From a virus, in the IMG/VR virus record IMGVR_UViG_3300035670_001072, positions 1 through 27,081 of that record: a stretch of 27,081 nucleotides of DNA; one strand, written 5' to 3'. Made by a program: the position numbers and the translations under genes. The notes beneath the pieces are model-generated. The model worked only from the letters and a program-made list of their open reading frames with translations, made no database searches and was not told where the DNA came from. Below, piece after piece: positions 7,767 through 16,423 of this stretch. Position 1 is the stretch's first letter. Every line of letters starts with the position of its first letter.

Positions 7767-9479
7767 TTACCCTATTATAAACCCAGTTTCGGGATCGATC
7801 ATATACTCAGCAGGTTCATATGCCCCGTGATCATCGTTGTCCCAAGTTCTAGCACTACTCATCTCTTCTGCTAAAGCTGCGGCCATTACAAGATCATCGT
7901 GTGCATCAGCGGTTGCCTGACGTTTAACAGTGCCTCCGCTTTTGCCGGAAATCTGTACAAAGGTTGACATCTCTGATACAAGCTCTTTATCCAAGATTAT
8001 CAGTTTACCTTCTTTAGCAGCTGACTTGAACTTTTCGGTAATCATTATCTTGGTCTGATTCGTTGTAACAAAGCCGACTTTCTTAGTCGGTTTATTTGTC
8101 ATTTCGTCTATCGTCGATCTTTTGTAGAGATTGCGATAGCCCATCTCTTTTAAAACGTGTAGAACTACATGCCCATGATTATTGGCTTCAACGCATGCCC
8201 AAGCATTGTTATAAAATTTCCCAAGCTTGTACAGTTCTCTAGCAAAATCAGCAGGAGCAAGGTCACCCCAAATGCGAGCAACCAACTTGTTAGTCTTGTT
8301 GTCTTTAACATAGGCTGCTCCATTGTCTTGTCCTACGCCGCCACTAGGGTCGGCTCCCATTGAGTACGTGTGTGATGGATCTGGCTCTTCCCAGATAGCG
8401 ATAGCCCCTTTAGGATCATCGTGTATTTCCATCTTGTTACCATCTGCAATTAGATGACCTACAAAAATTGGATCTCGAGTATTGCGGTCTTGCATCTTTA
8501 AGATGCTACTTGAGAATACGTTTGCATCCCCGGTTAAGAAGCAGTCCTGATCATTTGTAGGATACTCATTCTCAAAGAGTTCCTCATCTCCTCCGCACTT
8601 TGCTTCTATACACCAGCGACGCCAGAAAATATGCGCTTCGTTAATCTTACCTTTGTAGCTAGCTAGTAGCTCCCGCTCTCGGTTAGTAAGTACTGCATCT
8701 TCCGGCATGTCCCAATCTTCCGGGTTTTCCGGATAGTGTTTATACCATGGAACAAAGCAGCCTTTGTAAGGAGCAACAGCTCCCTTAGCTCTCCAGCTTT
8801 GCCAGAGGCGGTAAAATTCTCCTGAACGCCCAGCAGCGGTTGACTCTAAAGTAATCTCGCCGTTATCTGGTACTCCGTTTAGCGATCCTACGAGCCGGTC
8901 TTTTTCGATACGGGCCGCTTCCGAAACGTGCATGAAATGAATCGTTTTACCTCGGAAATCATGAAGTACAAGAATAGAAGACTCCAAGGGACGACCAAGA
9001 CCATCGCTAGCAAAACTAAGCGCCGTATTAGAGTCGCTTTTTTCCACTGGCTTGTAAAGATGCCCCCAATCACGGATAAACCAATTATAACAGAATTTTG
9101 TGATATCGTTAAAAATCGTTTTAACAACTTGCAATTTATGGCACAGAATGCCAGTCCTCATGTTGCTTTCCCAGAGTGCGTAATCTAGGGCTCTGATACA
9201 GTTTAGCGTTGTAAAGCCAACCTGTCTGCACTTTAGGATAATGTTTCTATGAGCCTTCGTTTTTAAATACTGCTCTTGTGGCTTATTAGGCACAAAAAAC
9301 TTTGCTTGCTTAGTAAGCTTGTCTTGCACGCGGTACAGGTTTCTAACCCGCTCTTCGTGTCCTAGCTCTAACATAGCATCCCGAAAGGCCAGCATGCCCC
9401 TCTCTGGCCCTTCGAGTTCTGCTATCTGTAAAACCTTTTCGTAGGCTTCTTGAAACTTTTTTGTAAAATGTTTTGCCAT
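7767..9479 (-). CDS. terL: Terminase large subunit
   Basis: The 570-residue packaging motor. The ATPase domain has a variant Walker A, CRQVGFTT (84-91), in the Gln-Val-Gly-Phe-Thr-Thr form seen in many TerL proteins. A Walker B-like HFMHVSEAA follows (181-189), and then a coupling motif LESTAAG (211-217). The nuclease domain has the expected acidic residues: D377 in GADPSGG, E431 in CVEANNHG and D528/D529 in AHDDLVMAAA. It would translocate DNA into the prohead through the portal and cut the concatemer. It begins in a TAATG overlap with the C1q-like gene and has only a weak Shine-Dalgarno, so coupling is likely. Unusually, the small subunit is not adjacent: the TerS candidate is about 15 kb away in another operon. 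Confidence is high. Confidence 0.92.
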   Translation of the reverse strand: MAKHFTKKFQEAYEKVLQIAELEGPERGMLAFRDAMLELGHEERVRNLYRVQDKLTKQAKFFVPNKPQEQYLKTKAHRNIILKCRQVGFTTLNCIRALDYALWESNMRTGILCHKLQVVKTIFNDITKFCYNWFIRDWGHLYKPVEKSDSNTALSFASDGLGRPLESSILVLHDFRGKTIHFMHVSEAARIEKDRLVGSLNGVPDNGEITLESTAAGRSGEFYRLWQSWRAKGAVAPYKGCFVPWYKHYPENPEDWDMPEDAVLTNRERELLASYKGKINEAHIFWRRWCIEAKCGGDEELFENEYPTNDQDCFLTGDANVFSSSILKMQDRNTRDPIFVGHLIADGNKMEIHDDPKGAIAIWEEPDPSHTYSMGADPSGGVGQDNGAAYVKDNKTNKLVARIWGDLAPADFARELYKLGKFYNNAWACVEANNHGHVVLHVLKEMGYRNLYKRSTIDEMTNKPTKKVGFVTTNQTKIMITEKFKSAAKEGKLIILDKELVSEMSTFVQISGKSGGTVKRQATADAHDDLVMAAALAEEMSSARTWDNDDHGAYEPAEYMIDPETGFIIG

Positions 9480-10093
9480 TAAAATCCAACACGGTCGATG
9501 TCCAAATACGTGTGTGCCTCGTTGCCGTAAACAGTTGCACTTCCAGTGCCAGTGCTTCTAGAAAACTTTAGCTCAACATAATCGTTAAACTTTAAGTCAA
9601 CAATTGTGCTGCCTGCTAAACTTAAACCCATCCCACCAGTAAGATTGTGTGCTTGCTGCAAAATTGCAGTGTTGGCCCCATTTACTGACAAGATTAATGC
9701 AGGGTCTGCGTTGTTCCATAGCGAGCCTGCTGGTTGCACCGTAATCTTTGCAGAGATACGGTATTTACCCGGCAGTGTAACCTTAAACCGTGTACTAGTT
9801 CCAGTACCATAAACTAACTGCTCTGACTGAAACGTAGGAGACGAAAGCCCTAGCACGTCAATTGCACTTGGTGCTACCAGCTGATTTGCTGGAAGATAAA
9901 ATCTTCCGGTTGCTGGAGTTACAGCAGCTTCTTTGCTAACGCCTTGCTCGTCGACTTGGTATAGTATGCCGTCTTTAATAAACAGCTCTACTGTGCCAGC
10001 CTGTGGAGCGGTGTTAGCTTGCTTTCTAGTGCGCAGCCGTAAGCTATCTAGAGCGTATACGCTGCGACCGTCTTGTAGTTTAACGAATGACAT
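9479..10093 (-). CDS. C1q/TNF-like jelly-roll virion protein
   Basis: A 204-residue protein. The N-terminal part holds a short fibre-type module (LQDGRSVYALDSLRLRTRKQ, then GTVELFIKDGILYQVDE). The C-terminal 130 residues read as a C1q-like jelly roll: FYLPANQL, then FKVTLPGKYRISAKITVQ, then ALILSVNGAN, and DYVELKFSRSTGTGSATVYG followed by YLDIDRVGF. Such domains form trimers at fibre tips or on capsid or tail surfaces and often bind host glycans or other fibres. It starts in a TAATG overlap with the upstream fibre gene and ends in one with TerL, so it belongs to the fibre block. It could be a fibre tip, a fibre chaperone-like partner or a capsid decoration protein; I favour a receptor-binding or fibre accessory role. 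Confidence 0.6.
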   Translation of the reverse strand: MSFVKLQDGRSVYALDSLRLRTRKQANTAPQAGTVELFIKDGILYQVDEQGVSKEAAVTPATGRFYLPANQLVAPSAIDVLGLSSPTFQSEQLVYGTGTSTRFKVTLPGKYRISAKITVQPAGSLWNNADPALILSVNGANTAILQQAHNLTGGMGLSLAGSTIVDLKFNDYVELKFSRSTGTGSATVYGNEAHTYLDIDRVGF

Positions 10094-12588
10094 TATACGT
10101 TACGACCCAAAGTTGTTTGGAATTCTTGAACAATTGCGTATAATCTTCCAACTTGCGCAAGAGTTAATCCTTTTCCAATGCTTGCAAATGCATAATTTCG
10201 AGTACTATAGTCAACTACACTTGCACCTGATTTTCTAGCTCCAATAGTAATTGTCTCGGGAAATGTAAGCGATTCGGAGTTTACTGCAGCAGAATTTGCT
10301 TGAATTGCCGTATTTCTAAAAAATACCTGATTTGTTGATGTTGTTCTACTTACTGCAAATAGACCTTGAGTATTAGTTACTAAATTATTTACAGATGTTT
10401 GAGTTGCACTCGCTGCAAAACGTGTAGGGTTACTTGCAGCAGCAGTCCGAATTGAAAAATGCGATCCTTTGGTTCCACCAGCAGCAATTTCTGCTCCAAT
10501 ATCGGTAGCCGTTACAGAAGAATTAGTTCTGGAATATATCGATAAATGTTGATTATTTTGAAACAGTAAATTACCAGCAAGATTAGTATCTCCGTAACCA
10601 TCTATACCATCACCCGTAATACCATTTGCATCATGTGTTACAGTTCCACTCCAAGTAATTTGATACTCTGCTGGATTTTTTAAATTATAACTATGAGATG
10701 CAGAGGAACCACCAACAAAAGGATAAATTGCATACATTGCATCCCACAAACCTTGGGATTTTAAGGATGAAATGAGAGTTGCAATTGCACTGCGTTGAGT
10801 TGAATCAGAAATTGAGGCTGTAGTAATAAATGAAACATAATCTACATCTTCCGGATTAATAATAAACCAAGCAATGGATTGATCTGCGGCAACATTGCTA
10901 TCATGCTCCAGTTTAAATGAGCCAAGAGCTTTTGTTGTAACCGATACGTAATCTGTACTTGTTTGATTTGTCGCTAAAATAATCGAGTTTGGTCCGCAAG
11001 CATTGGTAGTAACTGTTACCTCGGCAGTACCATTTGCAATTGTAGCTAATCCAGCAGCAGCATTATTTCCAGTTGCCATTTGCAGACTTCGACCAAGAGA
11101 TGCAATACTTAAGTTTCCGGAAGAAACTTCAACACTTTGTGCGGGATTAAATTTGGCATTTCCAGTGTAATCAATTTCAAAAACTTCTGTATCATTTTGA
11201 TTTTGTGCAGACATCAGGGCTGGTAATATTGTTAAACTACTTAAGTTATACGCGGCATCCACTGCAGAATCTACCGTTAATTTATGCCCATTATTACCAT
11301 ACGTGGGTGTGTTTGAATCATTCAGAACGGTAGGGCTTTCTGCAATAATTTTTCGAGTAATGTCTAATTGTCCAGACTTGGTCAACTGTATTTTATCTCC
11401 ACGCCCCATGCCTAAGCCACGAAATGTCCGTAAAACTACGGTACTTCCGGAAAAAAAGGAATTATTAAAAATATCAACACTAGAATCAGTTAAAATAGTT
11501 CCATTAGTACCTACCGCTTCTTCATACCCATGCACGGAAACTATCCCGCCATCTAAAAAATACCCGGGATTTGCGACATTGCCAACATGCACTTTTTTTC
11601 GAAACGCCGCCGTAAAAAATCTTTGTAATCCTAGAACACCTAAACCGTTATGTGCAAGTAGTCCAAAATGTCCTGCTACATCATTAAACCAACCTTGGGA
11701 TGACTCAGCTGAACCAAAGGATGTTGGGCGATGTAAGTACATTTGACTTCGGTCTACACTTAAAAATGTAACTGGAGTTTGTGTATCCCAGCCAAATTTT
11801 AAACCGGCAGTTGATGTATTACTGATTGTAAAATTAGGCACACCAATCAAGCGAACTTCCGCAAGTGAACTTTGACGTAAATCAAAACGAATTCTTTCTC
11901 TATTTAATTTACTTCCAGAAAAAAGATTATCGGCTTCTCGTGCGGAAAAAGAGATTTGCCCCTCTGCAGGACTATATATTCCTAAAGTAGGATCGTTGGC
12001 AAATTGTATTGGAGGACTTGCAAGAGTCCCTGCTGGAATTGTAAGAAGCCCAGATTTAGATACGTTTAAGGCATTTGTACTCGAATTTACAAAACTTGTG
12101 TGTGATGGCTCGATATAAATTTCACGCGAAGACCCGTCCCCCATAACACGAGAAACTCGTACTTGTGTTGATGTGATTTTTTGTAATATAACGGCCCGCT
12201 CACTAAGACCATTTAAATAAATGACATCCCCAATTTGCAAAATATTTGTAATATCTGTATCAGTATTAATTAAAGTTTTATCAACGGGGTTAAGAGTCGG
12301 ATGATAAACAGGATTGGCGTATGGAACATACATAACTCCAGTTGCGATATCGGGCAATTCCTTTGCATTAAGCGCTGCTTTGGTATTGGCGGAATTAAAT
12401 ACTAATCTGTTAACACCCATGTTAAGATCTTGATTAACAGCCGTAGGCGCGGTCAAGTTATCTAGCGTTAAGCTAGCACCTGCAGGGATAGCTGCAATCT
12501 CTGATGCAACATGATCATGTACCGCATCACTTGAGATCGGATTCTTCTGACCGTCTGTTACTGTTTGGGATAGTGGTTTGTATGACAT
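10093..12588 (-). CDS. Tail fibre protein with C-terminal lectin-like domain
   Basis: An 831-residue protein. The N-terminus (SQTVTDGQKNPISSDAVHDH, residues 7-26) is a typical virion-attachment opening of phage fibres. The middle is repetitive, Ser/Asn/Thr-rich and beta-structured, as in trimeric shafts, with segments such as GLLTIPAGTLASPPIQFAND. The last 200 residues or so (after FVGGSSASHSYNLKNP) look like a concanavalin/LamG-type jelly roll. This region holds ITWSGTVTHDANGITGDGID, GYGDTNLAGN and SIYSRTNSSV, and fits a sugar-binding tip. AGGAGAG lies 7 nt before the ATG. It sits between the 1102-residue fibre and the C1q-like gene. Local base composition is more AT-rich than in flanking genes, which fits module exchange of receptor-binding parts. 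The target receptor is unknown. Confidence 0.7.
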   Translation of the reverse strand: MSYKPLSQTVTDGQKNPISSDAVHDHVASEIAAIPAGASLTLDNLTAPTAVNQDLNMGVNRLVFNSANTKAALNAKELPDIATGVMYVPYANPVYHPTLNPVDKTLINTDTDITNILQIGDVIYLNGLSERAVILQKITSTQVRVSRVMGDGSSREIYIEPSHTSFVNSSTNALNVSKSGLLTIPAGTLASPPIQFANDPTLGIYSPAEGQISFSAREADNLFSGSKLNRERIRFDLRQSSLAEVRLIGVPNFTISNTSTAGLKFGWDTQTPVTFLSVDRSQMYLHRPTSFGSAESSQGWFNDVAGHFGLLAHNGLGVLGLQRFFTAAFRKKVHVGNVANPGYFLDGGIVSVHGYEEAVGTNGTILTDSSVDIFNNSFFSGSTVVLRTFRGLGMGRGDKIQLTKSGQLDITRKIIAESPTVLNDSNTPTYGNNGHKLTVDSAVDAAYNLSSLTILPALMSAQNQNDTEVFEIDYTGNAKFNPAQSVEVSSGNLSIASLGRSLQMATGNNAAAGLATIANGTAEVTVTTNACGPNSIILATNQTSTDYVSVTTKALGSFKLEHDSNVAADQSIAWFIINPEDVDYVSFITTASISDSTQRSAIATLISSLKSQGLWDAMYAIYPFVGGSSASHSYNLKNPAEYQITWSGTVTHDANGITGDGIDGYGDTNLAGNLLFQNNQHLSIYSRTNSSVTATDIGAEIAAGGTKGSHFSIRTAAASNPTRFAASATQTSVNNLVTNTQGLFAVSRTTSTNQVFFRNTAIQANSAAVNSESLTFPETITIGARKSGASVVDYSTRNYAFASIGKGLTLAQVGRLYAIVQEFQTTLGRNV

Positions 12589-12605
12589 TTACTTACTCTC
12601 CTAAA

Positions 12606-15600
12606 TTAGATAATGAACCAGTTTGTGCCATCTGACACAAGGGTTAAAGCTTCATAGTCTACTGCCATGACGTAGTTTGCTGCGCCATCGATAGTACCTG
12701 AAACTGTGATATTGTTAGTTGAGGCGTCTCCGCTCTCGTCTTTGATTACAAGTTTTTTACCAGCAGCTGCCGTTGGCAAGTTGACTGTCTTTGCAGCTCC
12801 TGAGCAATCGACTCCAACATAGAAGTCGTCGTCGGCTACAGTGATAACATCTGCTGTTCCCGCTTGCGCGTGAGCAGAGTTTACGATAAGTCCGCATGAA
12901 AGATCTAAATTGTTTGATGCACTAATTTTAGCAGCTTCGGCTCCTGCGACTTTGAAAATCAACTCGCCGTCAGCGCCAGTACCGTGCTTAAGTCCACCTT
13001 GAATTGTAACGTCGCCACCGTCGTGATTTCCTGTAAGACCATCACCCCCGCGAAGAAGGATGTCGTGCTGAGCAGAGCCAACGCCGTCACGTGCGCGCAG
13101 CGTTTGTGTAATGACTGCGTGGTTAGAAACTAAAACATTACCAGCAACTTCAAGTTTTTCGCCGGGAGTTGCAGTTCCGATACCAACGTCACCATCATCA
13201 GTAACACGCATTCTTTCAACGTGCGCATTTAAAGAAGATCCAGAAGATACAGCGGGAGGTGCGGTTGCAATGATAACGTCACCGCCAGCACCGGTTCCCG
13301 TTCCTTGCGCTCCTGCAATCGTAAGCGTTCCAACTGACATATCAGTATCAGTACCGCTTGACCGCATGGTCATAATTTTTACAGCGTTTGCCGCAGTTTG
13401 AGATGCACCACCACGGCCAATTAGCATGGTGTTTATTTGAGCTGTTGAAGATCCGACTGCAAATTCATTACTACCAGCTTTTGCTTCTCGTCCTATTGCT
13501 ATACAATTAATAGCATTCCCAACATTACCTGTATTTGCGCCAATCCATACAACATTTGCGGCATCGCCGTTAACTCCGGCATTGTGTCCAATAGTAACAG
13601 AACTTGAACCTCTATTTAATGCACCAGATCCAATAACTACTAAATTAGACCCTTGATTTACTAAAGTGTTGGCTGCATTTGTACCAATTAATACGTTATT
13701 TGTAGAAGTTGTAATAACATTTGCCGCGCCATCTCCAATAATTGTATTTGCAGTGCCAGTTAAGCTTGCTGGTTTACTTCTTCCAAGAATTACAGTATTA
13801 GCCGGATATGCGGCACTTGTCGAACCCGTTCCAACTGTCCGCCATTCGGGTGCTGAAGCAGTTGAATACAAAACTTTGTCGTCAGAATACGCTGGTAGCG
13901 CGTCTTGTTTTGCATTAAATGTTGACCAATCAGTAGATGATAAATAACCGCTTTGAGCAGAGCCAGCCTGTGCAACAGCAATAGTTACACCAGAACCTAA
14001 AACAGCACTAGTTCCACCGCTAATTGTCAAAACACTGGAAGTAGTTTCAGAAAGATTGCCCTTTGTCAATGAAAGGCTTGTACCACTACCAATAACTGCC
14101 CCAACGCCCCCGGTAACGGTAATATCACTTGACGTTAAATCGCCAAAGCTTAACGCAGCCTGCTTGTTGTTAAAGGTATTCCAGTCTGTTGAGGACAAAT
14201 AACCGTCTTGAGCAGCGCCGGACTGCGAGATAGAAATATTTGGTGTTGCGCCACCACTGGATGCTACTGGTGCGCTTGCAGTTACGGCACTAACGCCAGT
14301 CGTAAGATTAACCCACGAAAGATTTCCACTACCATCATTTTGAATTACACTGTTTGCTGCTCCCTGTGCCGCCGGTAACTTGACTGTATATGGCGTCGTG
14401 GTTGCAGCTGCCTGTAACTTAATTGCACCAGAGGTTGAGCCGTCTAGTGATAACCCGTCAAATGCTGACTCACCACTTGCATCCCGTAAAACCAGCGTAG
14501 ATGCTGTTGACGCTGCTGTTGCACTATTTAATGATTCAAGTGTAGTTGTGCTTACTGCAGATGCTACTAATTTTTTATTTGCGTCTGAGACAAGTGCTCT
14601 CGATGCTGTTAAAGAAGAAAGAATTGCATCAGTTGAATTTAATTGTGATGCCCCACTAGCTGCGGTATTAACAGTAACCAAAACGGCATTTGCAGGAGCT
14701 AAGCTGGGTAAACCCACACAACCTAGTAATTGAACTTGACTTGCAACTACAGCACTGCTGTTAAAAGTTGCTCCAGTAAAATCGCACTGATTAAAAACTA
14801 CAACGCCTAGTAAATTAGCGTCAATAGAGACTGAGCCGGTAAATGTACAATTTTGAAATACGACAAAATTCTGTATAGCATTTTGCAACACAACCGAGCC
14901 AAAAACCATATCTCTAAAATAATGTCGGCCAGTTGTTGCGTTAATTGTTAAGCTGTCAGCTAAGAGGTTATATAAATGGATTCGTTCAGCAGTTCCTGAA
15001 ATTGTTATACTTCGACCTGTATCTAGCCGTGCAAAGTCCACACCACTAGCAGTACTTGGGCCGACAACCTGTAAAGTATTTTGACTTGAAAACGTTAAAT
15101 TTTCATTATATACGCCATTAGATACCTGTATTCGTTTCCTAGTACCTACAATTGCATTAATGCTGCTTTGAATGGATGCTGGTGCATTAACATAAAAAGT
15201 ATCTGTTGCTTCATCAATCTTTAAATCTAATTGGCTCTGTAATGCGCTTGTAACGCCTTTTACGTAGGAAAGCTCGGTAAGACTGGGGTAGGTAGCGGTC
15301 GATAGTGAAACGACGTTTTTAGAGGCGTCTGAAGCTAAAATTTCACTAGCTGTAAGAGAAGCTAGGTTAATAGCAGACTTGACATACAATGTCTGGGGTC
15401 TGGAAGCAGCAGCAGCACCGATGTTATAGCTGGTGTCGTCTGCAAATAAAAGCGATTGGTTGATACTGGTAGGCAGTAAGTTAGCGAGGTCACGGTCAGC
15501 TTTGTTAGCTAGGCCGATGAGAACGTCGGTAAAGGTTAATAAGTCAACACCTAAATTAATGGGTGCTACGTTAGGGCTAACTAATTGAAAAATCTTATCT

Positions 15601-15914
15601 GCGTTGGCGAACCCATCAGATACTGGGACCAGCATGTTTGGAAGAACTTCGTTTGAGTTATTAGCGTCTAGTGACCGGGTAAGAGTGTAATTACTACCAG
15701 AAACTGAATATACGTAAATTCCATTTTCAGCAGCATTTGTTTGGCCGCGTAGCAAAACGCGGTCTTTATCGGCTAATGCAATTGTATCGATTGTTAGTGG
15801 CGTTGGGGAGTGGGATCCAGTTAACGCTATGTTTTCAGGATTCCCAGTTGCTACGCGTACTGCGTCTTTGTATGTGGCTGACGCTCCGCCTGAAAAAGTC
15901 AATAAAAAGGCCAT
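12606..15914 (-). CDS. Large mosaic tail fibre protein, first gene of late operon
   Basis: A 1102-residue fibre made of recognisable modules. The N-terminal unit (about 10-130) has the pattern IDTIALADKDRVLLRGQTNA then ENGIYVYSVSG, found in many phage fibres. A beta-helix-like part follows (about 245-410, with VFQNCTFTGSVSIDANL and VVVFNQCDFTGATF). Two copies of a short unit come next, GYLSSTDWNTFNNKQ and GYLSSTDWSTFNAKQ (in about 555-670). Then come YadA-head-like repeats (about 690-850, e.g. VVIGSGALNRGSSSVTIGHN) and a GDVGIGTATPGEKLEVAGN segment. The final 80 residues (DESGDASTNNITV ... NYVMAVDYEALTLVSDGTNW) are homologous to the adaptor C-terminus. No chaperone peptidase domain is seen. 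The start has AAGGAGA 8 nt upstream and follows the operon promoter. It probably forms a trimeric side or tail fibre. Confidence 0.75.
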   Translation of the reverse strand: MAFLLTFSGGASATYKDAVRVATGNPENIALTGSHSPTPLTIDTIALADKDRVLLRGQTNAAENGIYVYSVSGSNYTLTRSLDANNSNEVLPNMLVPVSDGFANADKIFQLVSPNVAPINLGVDLLTFTDVLIGLANKADRDLANLLPTSINQSLLFADDTSYNIGAAAASRPQTLYVKSAINLASLTASEILASDASKNVVSLSTATYPSLTELSYVKGVTSALQSQLDLKIDEATDTFYVNAPASIQSSINAIVGTRKRIQVSNGVYNENLTFSSQNTLQVVGPSTASGVDFARLDTGRSITISGTAERIHLYNLLADSLTINATTGRHYFRDMVFGSVVLQNAIQNFVVFQNCTFTGSVSIDANLLGVVVFNQCDFTGATFNSSAVVASQVQLLGCVGLPSLAPANAVLVTVNTAASGASQLNSTDAILSSLTASRALVSDANKKLVASAVSTTTLESLNSATAASTASTLVLRDASGESAFDGLSLDGSTSGAIKLQAAATTTPYTVKLPAAQGAANSVIQNDGSGNLSWVNLTTGVSAVTASAPVASSGGATPNISISQSGAAQDGYLSSTDWNTFNNKQAALSFGDLTSSDITVTGGVGAVIGSGTSLSLTKGNLSETTSSVLTISGGTSAVLGSGVTIAVAQAGSAQSGYLSSTDWSTFNAKQDALPAYSDDKVLYSTASAPEWRTVGTGSTSAAYPANTVILGRSKPASLTGTANTIIGDGAANVITTSTNNVLIGTNAANTLVNQGSNLVVIGSGALNRGSSSVTIGHNAGVNGDAANVVWIGANTGNVGNAINCIAIGREAKAGSNEFAVGSSTAQINTMLIGRGGASQTAANAVKIMTMRSSGTDTDMSVGTLTIAGAQGTGTGAGGDVIIATAPPAVSSGSSLNAHVERMRVTDDGDVGIGTATPGEKLEVAGNVLVSNHAVITQTLRARDGVGSAQHDILLRGGDGLTGNHDGGDVTIQGGLKHGTGADGELIFKVAGAEAAKISASNNLDLSCGLIVNSAHAQAGTADVITVADDDFYVGVDCSGAAKTVNLPTAAAGKKLVIKDESGDASTNNITVSGTIDGAANYVMAVDYEALTLVSDGTNWFII

Positions 15915-15942
15915 TTCTAAATTCTCCTTGGCTATTTGTTAT

Positions 15943-15971
15943 AATATAGCACAGTTTAAATAAAATGTCAA
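15943..15971 (-). promoter_or_regulatory. Strong sigma70-type promoter of the late operon
   Basis: On the minus strand TTGACA (15971-15966) is followed at exactly 17 nt by TATATT (15948-15943), with an extended -10 TGC just before it. The predicted start is near 15936, about 20 nt before the ATG at 15914 with its AAGGAGA site. It would drive the whole leftward structural operon. It lies back-to-back with a plus-strand promoter, the two -35 boxes being 15 bp apart. Confidence 0.75.
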
Positions 15972-15986
15972 GTATTTATTTTTTTC

Positions 15987-16015
15987 TTGACAATTACAAT
16001 AATTTATGATATAAT
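15987..16015 (+). promoter_or_regulatory. Perfect-consensus sigma70 promoter facing right, no gene behind it
   Basis: TTGACA, 17-nt spacer, TATAAT, with an extended TGA before the -10, so all elements match consensus. The start is predicted at about 16022. The next 1.5 kb on this strand has no convincing ORF. The transcript would read through the GCTATAC element and the hairpin at 16077-16116 and then run antisense to the 16112-16423 gene. It may make a small RNA, an antisense RNA or a very long leader for the early genes at 17526. Confidence 0.7.
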
Positions 16016-16043
16016 CCATACTGTCCTTGGGCAGGGTGCTTAT

Positions 16044-16077
16044 GTATAGCATACGTTAGCTATACGTATAGCTATCG
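16044..16077. repeat. Nested GCTATAC palindromic element, copy 1
   Basis: A 34-bp block built from overlapping GTATAGC/GCTATAC units, containing the perfect 14-bp palindrome GCTATACGTATAGC (16059-16072). A second copy is at 26049-26082. In direct orientation 21 of 22 bases match (16044-16065 against 26061-26082). In inverted orientation a 19-bp stretch is identical (16059-16077 against 26049-26067). It lies about 75 bp upstream of the late promoter and just downstream of the plus-strand promoter start. An operator for a dimeric phage regulator is the simplest reading. Confidence 0.7.
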
Positions 16078-16116
16078 TTAGCAGCAGGTCAATAAAGACC
16101 TGCTACATGCGCTAAC
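16077..16116. terminator. Two-part hairpin between divergent promoter and DUF6321 gene
   Basis: AGCAGGTC pairs with GACCTGCT around an AATAAA loop (8 bp). An outer GTTAGC pairs with GCTAAC across a one-sided 6-nt bulge. The outer arm overlaps the stop codon of the minus-strand gene ending at 16112. There is no U-tract on either side, so it may be a weak two-way terminator or an RNA 3'-end structure rather than a classical terminator. Confidence 0.5.
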
Positions 16117-16423
16117 ACTTCCACCGGCGGAGAGCTGCTCCCTTAGGCGTTAGCTTGCCATCCTTGCTTGTCGGTCCCTTTACCCCGCTCATTCTAGCAC
16201 AAAATGACTTTCGACGTTTAGCATCCTTTGAGCCCGGTTTAACCTTGCCGGTAACCGGCGCTTGCAATTTGCTACCCGTTTCTCGATTATACTTACGGCG
16301 GTACTCGTCGTTAAGCCCACCCTCGCGAGAGTGTTTGCTCGGAGTATAGCCTACAAACGGATCTTCTGACTTACCCCGACGTCCCGCCTTTGCAAGCCTT
16401 AGTTTAGCTTTTAGTTTACTCAT
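16112..16423 (-). CDS. Small basic DUF6321-type phage protein
   Basis: A 103-residue, strongly basic protein (many Lys and Arg). The centre and C-terminus match the DUF6321 pattern as I remember it: RRKYNRETGSKLQAPVT (42-58), KDAKRRKSFCARMSGVKG (67-84), SKDGKLTPKGAALRRWKC at the end. Members are common in phages and have no proven role; the charge suggests DNA or RNA binding. I start at the ATG at 16423. The frame stays open to a GTG at 16495, but that extension lies in strong hairpins and has an odd composition (GTG GTG GGC GGC). The Shine-Dalgarno is weak (GGGG at 10 nt). It has its own promoter at 16610-16638 and stands alone between the late operon and the non-coding region. Confidence 0.75.
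   Translation of the reverse strand: MSKLKAKLRLAKAGRRGKSEDPFVGYTPSKHSREGGLNDEYRRKYNRETGSKLQAPVTGKVKPGSKDAKRRKSFCARMSGVKGPTSKDGKLTPKGAALRRWKC

Noticed and set aside
11303-11746. 147-codon plus-strand ORF inside the fibre gene
   Set aside because: Antisense to a clear fibre protein, with Pro/Ser/Thr-rich content that mirrors the repetitive sense strand; no ribosome site.
13900-14240. Repeat units in the fibre gene as a possible CRISPR array
   Set aside because: Only two degenerate copies, in frame and encoding the known STDW-TFN-KQ fibre unit; no regular spacer structure.
16036-16059. Five-codon ORF (MYSIR) with AGGG upstream behind the consensus promoter
   Set aside because: It is formed by the palindromic repeat itself and is too short to support; at most a leader peptide.
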